Source of the DNA: Diplolepis rosae
Taxonomy: Eukaryota > Arthropoda > Insecta > Hymenoptera > Diplolepididae
Direction of reading: 5' to 3'
DNA: 64,000 bases
Assembly: GCA_030998225.1 (NCBI GenBank)
Contig: JAPYXD010000275.1
Coordinates: 1,674,001-1,738,000, forward strand
Shown here: positions 1 to 11,035 of the stretch, piece after piece
Layout: each line of letters begins with the position of its first letter
Numbering within the stretch: position 1 is the stretch's first letter
Position numbers and translations under genes: made by a program
Notes under the pieces: model-generated
Databases searched by the model: none
Seen by the model: the letters and a program-made list of their open reading frames with translations, nothing else
What the model was told of the DNA's origin: nothing

Positions 1-190
1 TCAAAATAAACAATACCTTTGAAATTGATATTTTTCGCATGACGTTATCGTAAACAACGCATTTTTCTTCGCCTGTTATGGTTCGCTTTAAAAATGGATC
101 GGTTCCGTTACGTTTCAGCAGTAAATCGCAAATGGAAATTCGTTTGGTGAGTTGAATTTCGTTCAATTTGTGAGAAACCCAAATAAGGTA
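1..190 (-). pseudogene. mariner transposase fragment (catalytic core, decayed)
   Basis: Reading the minus strand gives a stretch with the mariner pattern W-V-S-H-K-L-N-E, then D-P-F-L-K-R-T-I-T-G-E-E-K-C and Y-D-N. In intact mariner transposases this block carries the first catalytic aspartate in TGDEKW. Here that aspartate codon reads Glu and the Trp reads Cys, so the copy should be inactive. The window edge cuts the downstream half, and homology stops abruptly near position 190, so no N-terminal helix-turn-helix is attached. Family assignment is from motif recognition; the subfamily is not resolved. Confidence 0.75.
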
Positions 191-194
191 AAAG

Positions 195-1165
195 CACCAA
201 TAGCCGGACGTCTAAGGAGATGTCATTCAATTTTTTGTATTAATCGTTCTAAATCTGATGCGGAATTAAGAATTGCCGCGATTATTTTGACGCATGTGTT
301 CTCCCTACTATAACAAAAAGTCCAGAGTTGTGTTAAATCTGAATAATCCATTTTAATAATTCTCTTCATTAAATAATGCTCTGGAGCCAATTGCCGGACG
401 GGAAAAGTGAATTGATCCAATAGCCGGACAGCGCTGCACCAATACTCGGACAAGAGAATATTATAATATTATTGATATGGATTTGATATTTTTTAAGTCT
501 AATAAACACTGGGAAATATTTACTGAATGATTTTTTAGGTTTACGCTTTCAAAAAAAAAATATTAAAAAGATTTTACAAATAGAATATATTATATTTAGA
601 GCTTGCAGCACTAATTGTCAATCGTTTTTGCCTTATATCCTCAATCGCATTAATAATATCCGTTTTGGTATAAAGCTTTTTAATCTTTTTTTCTGATACT
701 TTTTCCATGATCTATAATAAAGACACCAAGTATATAAAACCCAGAAAATACATATGTTAAAATGTAAATACTTTCTCAAAATATCAGATTTTCAGGAAAT
801 CCATAGTTCAAACATTATTTCTTTATAAAATTATTCATTATTAATCATAGTTTATCATTATTATTGAAAATTATCATTCAAAAAGATCAAAAAGTGGGGA
901 AATTTCACTCTGAAATCCATATTTTCATTATTCTCAATGCAAAATCAACAAGAAAATAAACGTCAAATGTCCATTGAGGTTGGATTTCATATTTGACTAA
1001 TTAAAATATGTTTGAAGTAATTTGCCTAATATTTTATCTATGAATTGAAAACAATCAAATACTTACCCCATTTCTTGAAAACACAAAAGCAGTGCAATGT
1101 ATCACCGGACACGCGTTCGGTTATTAGGCAAAACAAATAATCATTGACCTAATAACCGGATTTAA
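195..1165. repeat. Scattered CCGG-centred short motif around an unassigned minus-strand ORF
   Basis: Variants of CAATAGCCGGAC recur near 204, 389, 420, 440, 1103 and 1148, some as the reverse complement. Between them lies an open minus-strand frame (453 to 223) rich in hydrophobic and aromatic residues that I do not recognise. The motif may be a decayed internal repeat of one transposon. I can name no function. Confidence 0.35.
585..711 (-). pseudogene. Psq/CENP-B-type helix-turn-helix fragment of a pogo-like transposase
   Basis: From an ATG at about 711 the minus strand encodes a lysine-rich start followed by I-N-A-I-E-D-I-R and L-T-I-S-A-A-S-S-K-Y-N. This matches the Psq-type DNA-binding helix-turn-helix at the N-terminus of pogo and Tigger transposases, where an A-A-x-x-Y/F-G/N turn is typical. 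A stop follows soon after, and no DDE domain is attached. It is probably a relic, although a short host protein cannot be excluded. Confidence 0.5.
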
Positions 1166-1280
1166 AATATTTAATTAAAGGAAAACGTTTTTTAATTTTG
1201 AAAAATATTATGGTTTATATAAAGCATTTGACTTTAGTGTAACGCATATTAAAATGAAAAATGAAGGTTTATAGAGCAGA

Positions 1281-1320
1281 TTTCGCTACATTTCGACCAG
1301 CCTTGTGCTTCAGTAGAGAA
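1281..1320 (-). other. Hammerhead-like motif of Penelope type (degenerate)
   Basis: The minus strand reads CTGAAGC, a short possible stem, then GTCGAAATGTAG. It resembles the CTGANGA...GAAA core of hammerhead ribozymes found in Penelope-like element termini, but the last core A is C here. A flanking CTAC/GTAG could pair. It is probably an eroded terminal-repeat relic. Confidence 0.3.
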
Positions 1321-1504
1321 ATGTTTTTTCCTTGGCGAAGTTTTAATTTCTAATTCAACAAATTTTTCACTTTATAAAGTGTACGTTTCGAGGTTTGTAT
1401 ACGGTACACCAAAATAGCGATAAGTGATTCATAAATCTCTAATTTTGAGAAAAATTCATGGCTCTTTCTTGTCAAAGTTTCGATTTTTACATATATTTTA
1501 ATGG

Positions 1505-1622
1505 AAATTAATTAAAAAATTTCAAGGACTCTAAAATAGTCGAATCCCCAAAACACAAAAAAAAAGAACCAAATTTTTTCGACTATTCGACTATTTTAGA
1601 GCCCTTGAAATTTTTTAATTGC
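1505..1622. repeat. Short hairpin (inverted repeat)
   Basis: AATTAAAAAATTTCAAGGAC and the sequence after it recur inverted 60-100 bp downstream, ending in CTTGAAATTTTTTAATT. Arms are about 35 bp and nearly identical, with an A-rich spacer. No coding content is seen. Confidence 0.75.
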
Positions 1623-2384
1623 CCTTTTGTTTGGACGTTATGAGGAGTCCGGATCAGTGGTGAAACGGGTTCAGGTTTAAAATTTTTTAATGGAAATATG
1701 CTTATTTTAGCAAAATGTTTTTTTTTTCTCAAAAAATCTATGATAGATTTGACTAAAACTTTTATATTTTGACGATCAGGTGTACCGAATCGAAAGATTC
1801 ATACCCACGAACTAGAAAGATTAACGATTCTTTGGGTATACACCATTTTTTTGGGGGTGTTTTCGTACCCTAAACATCCAAGTAACATATGTGAATCATC
1901 ATTTCTTAGTAACTAAAATCAATAGAGATTTTTATTCAACTGCTACGGTATGAAACGACTTTCCAATAAGTAGAGGAAGCATACACAGCAAGAATATGTT
2001 TTGAGCTAATTTTAGGGGATGTTTTACCATCCCTTAAACAATGAGTCTGAAGTTCCTAACATTAATCAATAAAGAAAAATAATTTTATTTTCAAATGCAT
2101 GAAATCTGCTATTTTATGACAGAAAACAGTCGCTTTCAACCCTAAAAAATTTTTAAAGATCTTTCAACCCCTCATCGAATCTGAAACCTCTGCTGAAACT
2201 CACCCAAGCTATCCCTAAATATTTTTAAAGTTCAACGAAACCAACCGAATTCAAAAATCCGCCCAGTTTTTGCTGATAATAATTTCAATTAATGCCAAAG
2301 GGGCACACATAAGGTCACAACCCTTCAGCGCATGTAGAACTCACCCCAGCAAACCATAAATGTTTTTAAAATTCAATACAATCA

Positions 2385-3500
2385 CACGGAGAAAAATGGT
2401 TCAGCAAGCTCAGCAATTTTCGTGTTGCTAAAGATTGTTTTGTACTCACAACAATACGACTCGCTGTTACAGCAATATCACTGCTATTGCAGCAAATTCT
2501 ATGTAGTTGTAATTACAAAAAAATCAGTTAATATAAATTACAAAGGTTGCAGTCAAACTTGTTCTCATTACTAATTCGTATTTTTAAAATGAAACCAGAT
2601 TCTGAACAAATCAAAATCCAAATCTCAAAAATTAACGTCCAACATCAAACTCACAAATTACAACCAAAAACCAAAGAGATAAAAAATATCCCAATAGCAT
2701 TTGATATAAACCACGACCAAATTTGGACAAAAACCTCACTCAAAATTCAAAAATTAAAAATAGAGGAAAGAAGAAGAAGGCAACCAACCAAAACCCCTTC
2801 CTTCTCTTTTTTCTTTCGTCTTTTTTTATTCGTATTGCTGTTCATAGAAAGTTGCTGCGGTAGCTGATTGGATTGCTCTGCCTACAAACGAATGTTTACA
2901 ATTCGCGCCAATTTGACCAATATGACGCCAATCGATGAGTGTAGTGCTTTTACAGTTTTGTGAAAACCGGGTGCCGTGTGTGGTGTCAATAAGTGAATAT
3001 AGGCCGGTAGGTATAATAAATAAGAAGCAGGTAAAAAGTAACAGTGATGGCTGAGGAGACACTGGAATCTCTTTTGATCCACTGGTGCCAACTGGTGCGG
3101 ATCAGAAGAGTTGGTCAAAACATTTCAAGGTAAGATTTTGATTTTAAGTGTTGTAGGTTATATCGCAGGTTATGTTCATATTTTCAGAACATTTTGTATT
3201 ATAAATTTACGTAAAAGCTTTATATTTAAAGTCACGTTTGAGTTATTTATTTATTTTACAGTAAATAGCTGGTACAGCAAATTTAGAATTTGTAGACTTT
3301 GCAAGACATATTTTGCTAATTGATATTGCTGCAGGCTCGGATTGCTACCGACAACAAGAAAAAATTGTTGTGCTAGCAAAATCGTAGTAGCAATTTAAAT
3401 TTGTACTTAGAGCAAAGAAATTTGTATGTTCTATATCAACAAATGAATTTTGCTGGGGTAGCAAAAGAATTGTTGGCGCAGCAAATTATTTTTCTCCGTG
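2385..3500. mobile_element. DNA-transposon-like element with CACGGAGAAAAAT inverted ends
   Basis: The left end CACGGAGAAAAAT and right end ATTTTTCTCCGTG are perfect 13-bp inverted repeats. Both subterminal regions are rich in short CAGCAA/TTGCTG words. The flanks are CA on both sides, a possible 2-bp target duplication. The element interrupts the ~130-bp tandem array, so it is younger. It has no recognisable transposase, but the middle carries an exon-like ORF (3,047-3,129). The end sequence resembles the CACTGAGAAAAA family seen elsewhere in this window. Confidence 0.65.
3047..3129 (+). CDS. Exon-like ORF with a good splice donor inside the DNA element
   Basis: An ATG followed by M-A-E-E-T-L-E-S-L-L-I-H-W stays open for 27 codons and meets AAG|GTAAGA, a strong splice donor in phase 2. 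No continuation exon was found before the end of the element. A +1 shift in the second half would give E-E-L-V-K-T-F-Q, which reads more like a helical protein domain, so a frameshift may have occurred. It could be a first exon carried by the transposon or captured from a host gene. Function is unknown and reality uncertain. Confidence 0.3.
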
Positions 3501-3968
3501 CACCCTAATTTCAAAGTACACCAGGATTTTTCTGGAAATTTTTTCAGTTGATGCCAAAGGGGCAAAAAATGTTTCAAAACCTCAGCATATGTAAAAGTCA
3601 CCCCAGTCATCCCTAAATATTTTTAAAATTCAATATAAACAGCCCAATTCCAAAATACGCCAGAATTTTGCTGATAATTTTTTCAATCCATGCGAACAGT
3701 TCACACAAAAAGTCTCAACTGCTCAGTACATGTGGAACTCATCTTCATACAAAAAATATTTGAAGATTTATACCTTACGAAATGTTAACTTATCCGCTTC
3801 TCTAATTAAGAGATGATTAAAAAAATAAAAAATTCAAACAAATTTTTTTTTTAAATATTCAGACATATCCTTGTCGTCTAAAAGATCTCTACTTATTTTA
3901 ATATGATTTCCTATATCCTCACAGGTTAATCAGAAAACTTTGAGTGATTTTAGTTATTAAAACATGTA

Positions 3969-4293
3969 CAGTAAAACCTCATTTATCGGGACGCCCTTGA
4001 AATGTAAACACCTCGTTTATCGGGATTTGAAGGGGCTCCCCAATACCACCTACAGTCTCATGGTGGGTTGCCATGACTCTTGTTATATGTTGACATTTAG
4101 TAATGGTAACGAAGGTATATATAATACGAAGGTATGTAAAAGAATTGACATAATAAAACTCCTGCAAACTATGTCACTATGTACAAGGAGTGGTAGCTAG
4201 AGGAGAAACAAAATGTCCCGATAAATGAGGTTGCGAGATCCCGATAAGTGAAGATCCCGATAAATTAGTGTCCCGATAAATGAGGTTTTACTG
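3969..4293. mobile_element. Pogo/Tigger-type MITE with TA duplication
   Basis: The ends are CAGTAAAACCTCATTTATCG and its inverse, flanked by TA on both sides (3,967-3,968 and 4,294-4,295). CAGT-starting ends and TA duplication are typical of pogo/Tigger-type Tc1-mariner elements. At 325 bp it has no transposase and is non-autonomous. Subterminal CCCGATAAATGAGG words repeat on both sides and could be transposase binding sites. Confidence 0.9.
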
Positions 4294-4714
4294 TACATAT
4301 TCCGGATTCAATGTTCGAGGGATAACAAAACAACCTTGTACTTATTTGAAAATCGTTTATTTCATATCGTAGCGGTTGAATAAAAATCTATATTGATTTT
4401 AGTTACCAAGAAATGATGATTTAGATGTGTTACTTGGATGTTTAGGGTACGAAAACACCCCCAAAAACATGGTGTATACCCAAAGAATCGTTAATCATTC
4501 TAGATTGTGGGTATGAATTTTTTGATTCGATACGCTTGATCGTCAAAATAGAAAAGTTTTAGTCAAATCTGTCATAGAGTTTTTGAGAAAAAAAAAAACA
4601 TTTTGATCAAATAAGCATTTTTCCATTAAAATACATGTAAAAATCGAAACTTTGACATGTGTTTGTCTAAAAAGTGTCCATCTTTCTGACATTTTTCTTT
4701 CGAATTTTTAGTTT

Positions 4715-5098
4715 GCAGGTTCGAAAATACAAGAAAAAAATTTTTTCTTTGTATTCCTCTTGCAGCTGCTAATAAATAGCTTTAGCCTTTTCCCTAATCA
4801 TCTATTTTTGTATTGCTGCACCTAACCTTCGCTTTTGTTTTATCCAATCAACCAAAATTTCCTTGAGTACCTGGTGCTTTCCAGCATCTATTCGTGTCCT
4901 ATCTCTTATACTTTCTGGAGGTTCAGAGAATTTTCTTTTATACGCGTCTCTCTTCTTCATTATTTTGCCAATTGCAGATTTGCTTAAGTCGTACTTGACA
5001 GCAACAGTTACATTTTCTCTTCCTATCGCGATGTAATCGATTATGGCATTCTTTTCATTTAAAGTCAGCTTCTTGGTTCAACGTTGCTTTTTCTTTCG
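4715..5098 (-). pseudogene. Tigger-like (CENP-B family) transposase N-terminal fragment
   Basis: The minus strand reads T-L-N-E-K-N-A-I-I-D-Y-I, then V-K-Y-D-L-S-K-S-A-I-G-K-I-M-K-K, the CENP-B N-terminal helix-turn-helix, followed by V-L-K-E-I-L-V-D-W-I-K-Q-K-R and M-I-R-E-K-A-K, the second (Tc5-type) DNA-binding domain. Three in-frame stops lie within it and no DDE domain follows. It is a broken copy. The pogo-type MITE just to its left could belong to a related family, but the ends of this copy are not visible. Confidence 0.75.
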
Positions 5099-5099
5099 G

Positions 5100-5930
5100 A
5101 CGTTTCCTGTAGAATTAAAAAATTGCTATTAAAAAGCAGTTATTATGTAATAAAGCGAACTGACTTGGGACAAGTTTTTTTAATTCGTGCAAAAAGTTGC
5201 CAACTCACTTATCACATACGTTAATGCGTAAAAAAAACTCTTCGTGATTATCAATATGACATTGTTATAAACAATTTTAACTATTGAAATTGAATTCATA
5301 TGCGCACTCAAGTCAAAATGTTTATAGTCTCCGATTTTATAAAAAAAACAGTGCGCGCATAAATTCAATTTCAATTCTAAAAACACGAATCAAAGAAATT
5401 CATTTCTGAAAATTAATGTTAACTATTTTTCTATATCGATGAGCATTTTTATTGCATGTATATAAAAAAGGCTAGTAGGTATAATTTCAAATTAAAGGGG
5501 TTAGTCTACTTTAGGCGCTCAGAAAAAAGGCTATTTTTTGGAATTTTTTCTGAGCAGAATGTAATATATATTCATATAAAAGTTATTAGGCATCATGAAT
5601 AAAGTCTTCAAATTGAAAAAAAAAATTATTTAAGACAACTTATTCAATTTTTATATACAAAAACTGCACGTGAACACAGCTTCCTTGAAAAGTAGATAGG
5701 TTGGTAGTACGCAGGGTTTCTCAATAATGGCTCATCTGAAACAAAAAAATCAAATAGTTTTGTATTCAGTATGACTCTGGATATCATATGAACCTATGAA
5801 TCCCGCTTCTAGAAGTGGAGAATATTTTTTAATCATCAGCTCATTTGAGAAATCCTCCTTCATACGATAAAGACTTCTTGCCTTCGGAACCAAAAAAAGA
5901 TCCAAATAAATAAGGCATAAAGAGGTATTA
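5100..5930. other. AT-rich non-coding stretch
   Basis: No gene is supported. Long A/T runs and short ORFs dominate. GGGGTTAGTCTACTTTAGG near 5,500 may be the end of an unidentified MITE, but no matching partner end was confirmed. Confidence 0.5.
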
Positions 5931-5931
5931 T

Positions 5932-6126
5932 ATACCTTTGCGAGCAGTTGCACGAAAGGCTGATCGCTACAATGTACCGAGCACAACTGCAGATTCTATT
6001 GCGACGGTTGCTTTGTGGGACCATCGAATAAATACCCATGATAATTTTTCCTCGGTAGTTGATCGAAGTAGAGTAAAAAACCGCAAAGATGTAGTCAGTT
6101 CGCAATCCAACACAATATATCGGTGA
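5932..6126 (+). pseudogene. Fragment of a transposon-type protein of unknown function
   Basis: An open frame reads R-A-V-A-R-K-A-D-R-Y-N-V-P-S-T-T-A and then A-L-W-D-H-R-I and V-V-D-R-S-R-V-K. The pattern of Arg/Asp-rich helices ending in V-I/V-D-R-S-K-x-R resembles an uncharacterised protein seen repeatedly in arthropod repeat databases; I recall the pattern but cannot name the family. A stop precedes it in frame and another ends it at 6,126. It is likely a broken copy. Confidence 0.4.
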
Positions 6127-6305
6127 TGTTACACCTAAGTCCTCTGACACTGCAGGTGTTTCTCAATTAATATATGAATATTGAATGAGAACTCATTCAG
6201 ATGGACAATGATCTCGATTCGATCTTATAACATTTTGAGTGATTGGCTGCGACGTTACTGTTGTGAATACTGGGTGGCAACATCGAACCAATATAAGGAT
6301 TGTTA

Positions 6306-7421
6306 CCCGAGTCGAACTATTGATTCTCTTTTGCTTCTCTTGATACTCTCTTGATTCTCTTTACATACATCGAAACCGTCTCTGCACCGCCTGGAAAACA
6401 GAAAATGGCATCACAACTTTGGACTGGCCATTACAGTTCCCCGATGCCAATCCAATCGAAAATGTCTGGAGTGTTTCAAAGAGGATGCTTGCGGGAAAAC
6501 GTGTGTTCACCCTGAAACAGCTCTCGCAAAAAATCAGGAAGATATGGCAAGAATTACCAACGGACTACGCTGCAAAAATAAGTGGAAAGCATGCCGAAAA
6601 GGTGCCAGGCCATTCTGGACAACGATGGGGACTGGACTATCTATTAGATAGTAGGGCTGTAGTCCTTTGAGAGTACTTTTATTTTAAAAAAACAAAACGT
6701 TTTAAAATCTCTGATAGTTTTCGAAAAATCGAGGACTCGCTCTTGTTGAACCCTTTTCATTCTGGTACTTGAGGGTATGTGATGCGTAATGACGTCACAA
6801 ATGACCAACCATTTTATATTATTTATATTCATCGGGTTGATTAGGATAGGAATGTAAATATAATCATGAAATTTTAGGCAACAATAAGGAATCCATCAAA
6901 AAATCAATCTCCGGTACCATTTGGATTTTTATTTCGAAAAATAAAATTTCTCAAGATTAATTTGTAGATATGTTGTTACCGGTATTGTAATTTGGACAGT
7001 AAAATGGATGGCCTGTCCAAATTTCAAAATTAATATTTTCAAAACAAAATTCGACATGTACCAGACATTGATACTTTGATACATTCCTCATTATTTTCCA
7101 AAAGTCTGGTACTATATTTTTGTTTCTCTTTTAATCAACACGATAAATATAAATAATAATAAACCGTTGCTAATTCCTGACGGCATTAGGAATTATATAC
7201 TTTTAAAAATGGAGTATCATAGAGGAGGTAAGGAGAATCTTCGTTGCTACTCTTAAAGATCCTCCAAGGTGCAGAAACGGAAATATCTGCAGGAGAAGAC
7301 CATCAACAGAGGATTAAAATTACATTGATTTAAACAGCTAATACGCCTCTTTTGATTCTCTCAAGTCCTTGAAATTGGAGCATCTTAGAGCATCAATAGA
7401 GAATCAACAGTTCGACTCGGG
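6306..7421 (+). mobile_element. Tc1-type element A, internally deleted
   Basis: The ends are CCCGAGTCGAACTATTGATT and its inverse, flanked by TA on both sides (6,304-6,305 and 7,422-7,423), as expected for Tc1-mariner transposition. It keeps only the C-terminal part of a transposase ORF. The inner 7,190-7,420 segment is the reverse complement of the 9,442-9,655 end of element B, showing that A and B are one family in opposite orientation. At 1,116 bp it lacks the N-terminus and first catalytic Asp, so it is non-autonomous. Confidence 0.85.
6395..6655 (+). pseudogene. Tc1 transposase C-terminal fragment
   Basis: The frame includes D-W-P-L-Q-F-P-D-A-N-P-I-E-N-V-W, the block holding the third catalytic residue region of Tc1 transposases (usually SPDLNPIENVW), followed by K-R-M-L, T-L-K-Q-L-S-Q-K-I-R-K-I-W and L-P-T-D-Y-A. 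Near 6,585 the reading must change frame to continue with M-P-K-R-C-Q-A, the usual C-terminal end, so a frameshift is present. Ser of SPD is replaced by Phe. The protein is inactive. Confidence 0.85.
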
Positions 7422-7423
7422 TA

Positions 7424-9300
7424 TGTTGTTAGAGAGACCTTTGCAAATGGTCGATATGCCAATATCGCATTTTCGAAAATTTGGATGGTAAAACTTTGGG
7501 TCTGATAGCATTTTCTGGGCCTGTAGGGAAAGCACTAAAAAACAGTAGAGAATTGCCTATTTGAGATTTTTAGAATATTCTATCTTGAACGTTGAATCAG
7601 ATCTGATTATTGATAAACGATAACTAAGAGAGATGTGGACGGACGTAGTCATAGGAGTATATAACCCAATGTGGTTTACGATTAAAGTGCACAACTCCAT
7701 CTCCAATCCGCATCTCAAACCTGTTAAATTCTCAGTAAATTGTTTAGCAAAACAATATGAACCCCGTGATAGAGGAAGACAGTGACGAAGATTAGGTGCA
7801 TATCATATTAGAGTGAGGTGCATTGTTCAAATGATGTTCATTTTATAGAGTAATGAGCTCGAAGTGATGTTGGCCCCCCGTTCAAATGGAATTACATACA
7901 TATAAGGGGCCAATATTGATATTTTATTTTTTTTTACTATAAGTTATTGGCACATTAGCCTAGATATTAGCACTTTAAAGATCGAAGTTCATTAAAATCA
8001 CTTGAAATCGCAATCAATTATAATCAATTGCAACATGCAGACAAGTAACAACATGTCTACCGCGTACGACTACGCACGGCGTTCATTTCGATGAAAAACT
8101 AGCGTCGACTAGGGGACGTAGCAATCACTATTTTTATTTCGCCACTTGGCCTATAGGAGTGGGCACACTGGGGTCTGTGTTTAATGGTTGGTTCTGCTAG
8201 ACTTATGATGTAAAGCGAATCGTAATTGCGTGTTTTCGATTTTGCCTGTCGGGTTCGGTTAAACCGATCCCACATGAGTATATTATAGCAAAAAAATGGT
8301 GTTGTAACAAAAACTTTGAATAGAATTGTTTCAAAACTACAATTTTTTTCACCCCCTTCCTTTTGAAAGAATTGAGTGTCAATTTCTTTTTTTGATCGCC
8401 TTAATACCCTTTTACAATATATATTTTAGGTATGAAAATCGGTTCAATCAATTTTGAGAGAATCTAATTTTTTTATTTTCAAAATATGTTTACAACTTTT
8501 GTAAAATAGTATATTACGTGCCTGGGTGCCCAGCCGTGCTTATCCGGCTACGCCCAAGTCTGACCAGGTACTTACCCGATGATTTGAACGCAGCAGTAGA
8601 TTAGGCAATACAAAAAAGTGCCTTTTTTGTCCAACATGCACGATAAACGCGACTTCCGTGCATGTAGAGCGGGCGTAAAGTATTACACTCTCATCGTTAG
8701 ATGGATGGGATGAGTGTAGGGGAGGACTCCGAATGCAGCAACCTCCTCGTGCTGGGTCCTGGATAGTTAATAAGAAAAACTAGCGAAAAGTTACATGAAC
8801 GCTAAAGATACTTGCGCATTTTCTCTGCTAGCTATTTATTTGTTCATAGAATATTCAAAGACAAATGCTGTGCTTAAATTATTAAGGAAATAAATACATT
8901 TCCGAAAATTTTAAATAATAACTCAAAACCGACCTTTATGACATTATATAAGTCGGGAATGCCATATTTTATTTTTTCAAAGCTTCTCTAATAATCAAGA
9001 TTGAAAATAAATTCCCATTATAAAAAAAATGTTTTGACATCACTAATAACATTTGTCGCAACTATTTTTCTCAACGATCTATATTTGTGAAATAAATATA
9101 AAAAAAACCATATTTTGGGGTTTTTTGGCACATTTTGGCTTTGCAGCTCGATTTAGAAAATGTTGATTATAGAAATTTTACACATTTATCGTATTTTCAA
9201 CATGAAAAGGAGAAGAATAGCATCCCACCCTTTTATTTCTGAACATTTTTATTTTACGGTACACCCTAATATTGATACGTCATAATTTATTCATATTTTT
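7424..9300. other. Non-coding interval with a GC-richer island at 8,510-8,770
   Basis: No gene is supported. Around 8,510-8,770 the base composition rises sharply (GTGCCTGGGTGCCCAGCCG, AGGGGAGGACTCCGAATGC), like the 3' untranslated parts of non-LTR retrotransposons elsewhere in the window, but I found no reverse transcriptase attached. The remainder is AT-rich. A 12-codon ORF near 7,757 rich in Glu/Asp is too short to call. Confidence 0.4.
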
Positions 9301-10134
9301 CCTATAAGAAGCAAAAGTTCCAATATGCAGCAGCCCAGTTTAGTTCAGTGAAATCCATGCCACGATGTAATATATAAGAGAAGAGAAAACAGTCCAGTCC
9401 AATCATCTTTACATCGCGAGCTCAATCCAATTCCATCAGATCCCGAGTCGAACTATTGATTCTCTAAGATGCTCCATTTTCGAGGACTTGAGAGAATCAA
9501 AAGAGGCGTATTAGCTGTTTAAATCAATGTAATTTTGATCCTCTGTTGGTGCTCTTCTCCTGCAGATATTTCAGTTTCTGCACCTTGGAGGATCTTAAAG
9601 AGTAGCAACGAAGATTCTCCTTACCTCCTCTATGATTCTCCATTTCTAAAAATATATAATTCCTAATGACGTCAGGAATTAGCAACGGTTTATTATTATT
9701 TATATTTATCGTGTTGATTAAGAGAGAAACGAAAATATAGTACCAGACTTTTGGAAAATAATGAGGAATGTATCAAATTATCAATGTCTGGTACATGTCG
9801 AATTTTGTTTTGAAAACATTAATTTTGAAAAATTTTATTTTTCGAAATAAAAATCCAAATGTTAACGGAGATTCATTTTTTAATGGATTCCTCATTGTTG
9901 CCTACAATTTCATGATTATATTTACATTTCTGTCCTAATCAACCCGATGAATATAAATAATATAAAATGGTTGGTCATTTGTGACGTTATTACGCATCAC
10001 ATACCCTCAAGTACTAGAATGAAAAGGGTTCACCAAGAGCGAGTCCTCGATTTTTCGAAAACTATTAGAGATTTTAAAACTTTTTTTTTTAAATAAAAGT
10101 ACTCTCGAAGGACTACGGCGCTACTATCTAATAG

Positions 10135-10750
10135 ATAGTCCAGTCCCCATCGTTGTCCAGAATGGCCTGGCACCTTTTCGGCATGCTTTCCACTAATTTT
10201 TCAGCGTAGTCCGTTGGTAATTCTTGCCATATCTTCCTGATTTTTTGCGAGAGCTGTTTCAGGGCGAACACACGTTTTCCCGCAAGCTTCCTCTTTGAAA
10301 CACTCCAGACATTTTCGATTGGATCGAATTGGAGGACTGTGATGGCCAGTCCAAAGTTGTGATGCCCTTTTCTGTTTTCCAGGCGGTGCAGAGACGGCTT
10401 CGAAGTTTCGGTTCGTTATTTTCTTGTAAGATCCAATCGGCCGTATCGGCTCCAAACATCTTTGTAGCAGACCTTAGAAGACCACGTTCATATATTTGGA
10501 GCATTTTCTGAGCATTCAAGTTCTCGGTGAAGAGCTCTAAACACCTAAAAGCGCACTATGAGAAGCATCCCCAAACATGGACCTTCACGGGGTCTTTTTT
10601 ATTGGCTTTATAACGCTCAACCCACTTATTCACGAACGATTTCGACTTTTTGATGTATTTAGCAGCGACTGTATAGGACATAAGTGGTCCCTTTGGATGG
10701 GTACACAAGAAGACCGCTTCAAAACGTTTCGCGTACACAGAACTCATTAT
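10135..10750 (-). pseudogene. Tc1 transposase, deleted and frameshifted
   Basis: The minus strand starts at an ATG (10,747) with a helix-turn-helix that includes K-K-S-K-S-F-V-N-K-W-V-E-R-Y. It then jumps directly to V-K-V-H-V-W-G-C-F-S, so the part with the first catalytic Asp is missing. Downstream pieces in other frames show L-F-T-E-N-L-N-A-Q-K-M, W-I-L-Q-E-N-N-E-P-K (catalytic Asp replaced by Asn in the usual QEDNDPKH block), the P-I-E-N-V-W region in broken form, and the terminal M-P-K-R-C-Q-A. The copy is inactive through deletion, substitution and frameshifts. Confidence 0.85.
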
Positions 10751-10834
10751 GACTCACGTCTGCTCTCTCCGACGATTCGAGCGCTACTGAATCGCCTTGG
10801 TAATTGCGCCGTAGTCCTTTAAATGTCCTTTCAT

Positions 10835-11035
10835 TAAATCAAGAGAAGTATCAAGAGAAGCAAAAGAGAATCGAAAGAGTATCAAGAAAAGCAAAAGAGA
10901 ATCAAGAGAGTATAAAGAGAAGCTAAAGAGAATCAAAAGAGTATCAAGAGAAGCAAAAGAGAATCAAGAGAGTATCAAGAGAAGCAAAAGAGAATCAAAA
11001 GAGTATCAAGAGAAGCAAAAGAGAATCAATAGTTC
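10835..11035. repeat. ~32-bp minisatellite inside Tc1 element B
   Basis: AGAGAATCAA(G/A)AGAGTATCAAGAGAAGCAAA repeats about six times with few changes. The last unit runs into the terminal inverted repeat, so the array probably grew from the terminus. A shorter version is present at the left end of element A (6,320-6,362). Confidence 0.85.

Larger units (their letters stand above)
2205..3765. repeat. ~130-bp tandem repeat interrupted by an insertion
   Basis: The phrases ACTCACCCCAG, AAATATTTTTAAAATTCAA and TTTTGCTGATAAT recur at about 2,210, 2,340, 3,598 and 3,732, giving a period near 130 bp over four partial units. The element at 2,385-3,500 splits the array. Units are diverged from each other. 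No coding content. Confidence 0.65.
1676..4665. repeat. ~3-kb composite bounded by ~310-bp inverted repeats
   Basis: Sequence at 1,676-1,990 (including GGGTATACACCATTTTTTTG and TAAACATCCAAGTAACA) recurs in reverse complement at about 4,340-4,665. Identity looks high but imperfect. The arms bracket a decayed tandem repeat, a MITE-like insertion and a pogo MITE. The layout suggests either a foldback transposon collecting insertions or two copies of one repeat in opposite orientation. No transposase is seen inside. Confidence 0.75.

Noticed and set aside
2547..2867. 106-codon Lys/Gln-rich ORF
   Set aside because: Low-complexity translation of A-rich DNA inside the CACGGAG element; it ends in a Phe/Leu-rich run from poly-pyrimidine DNA.
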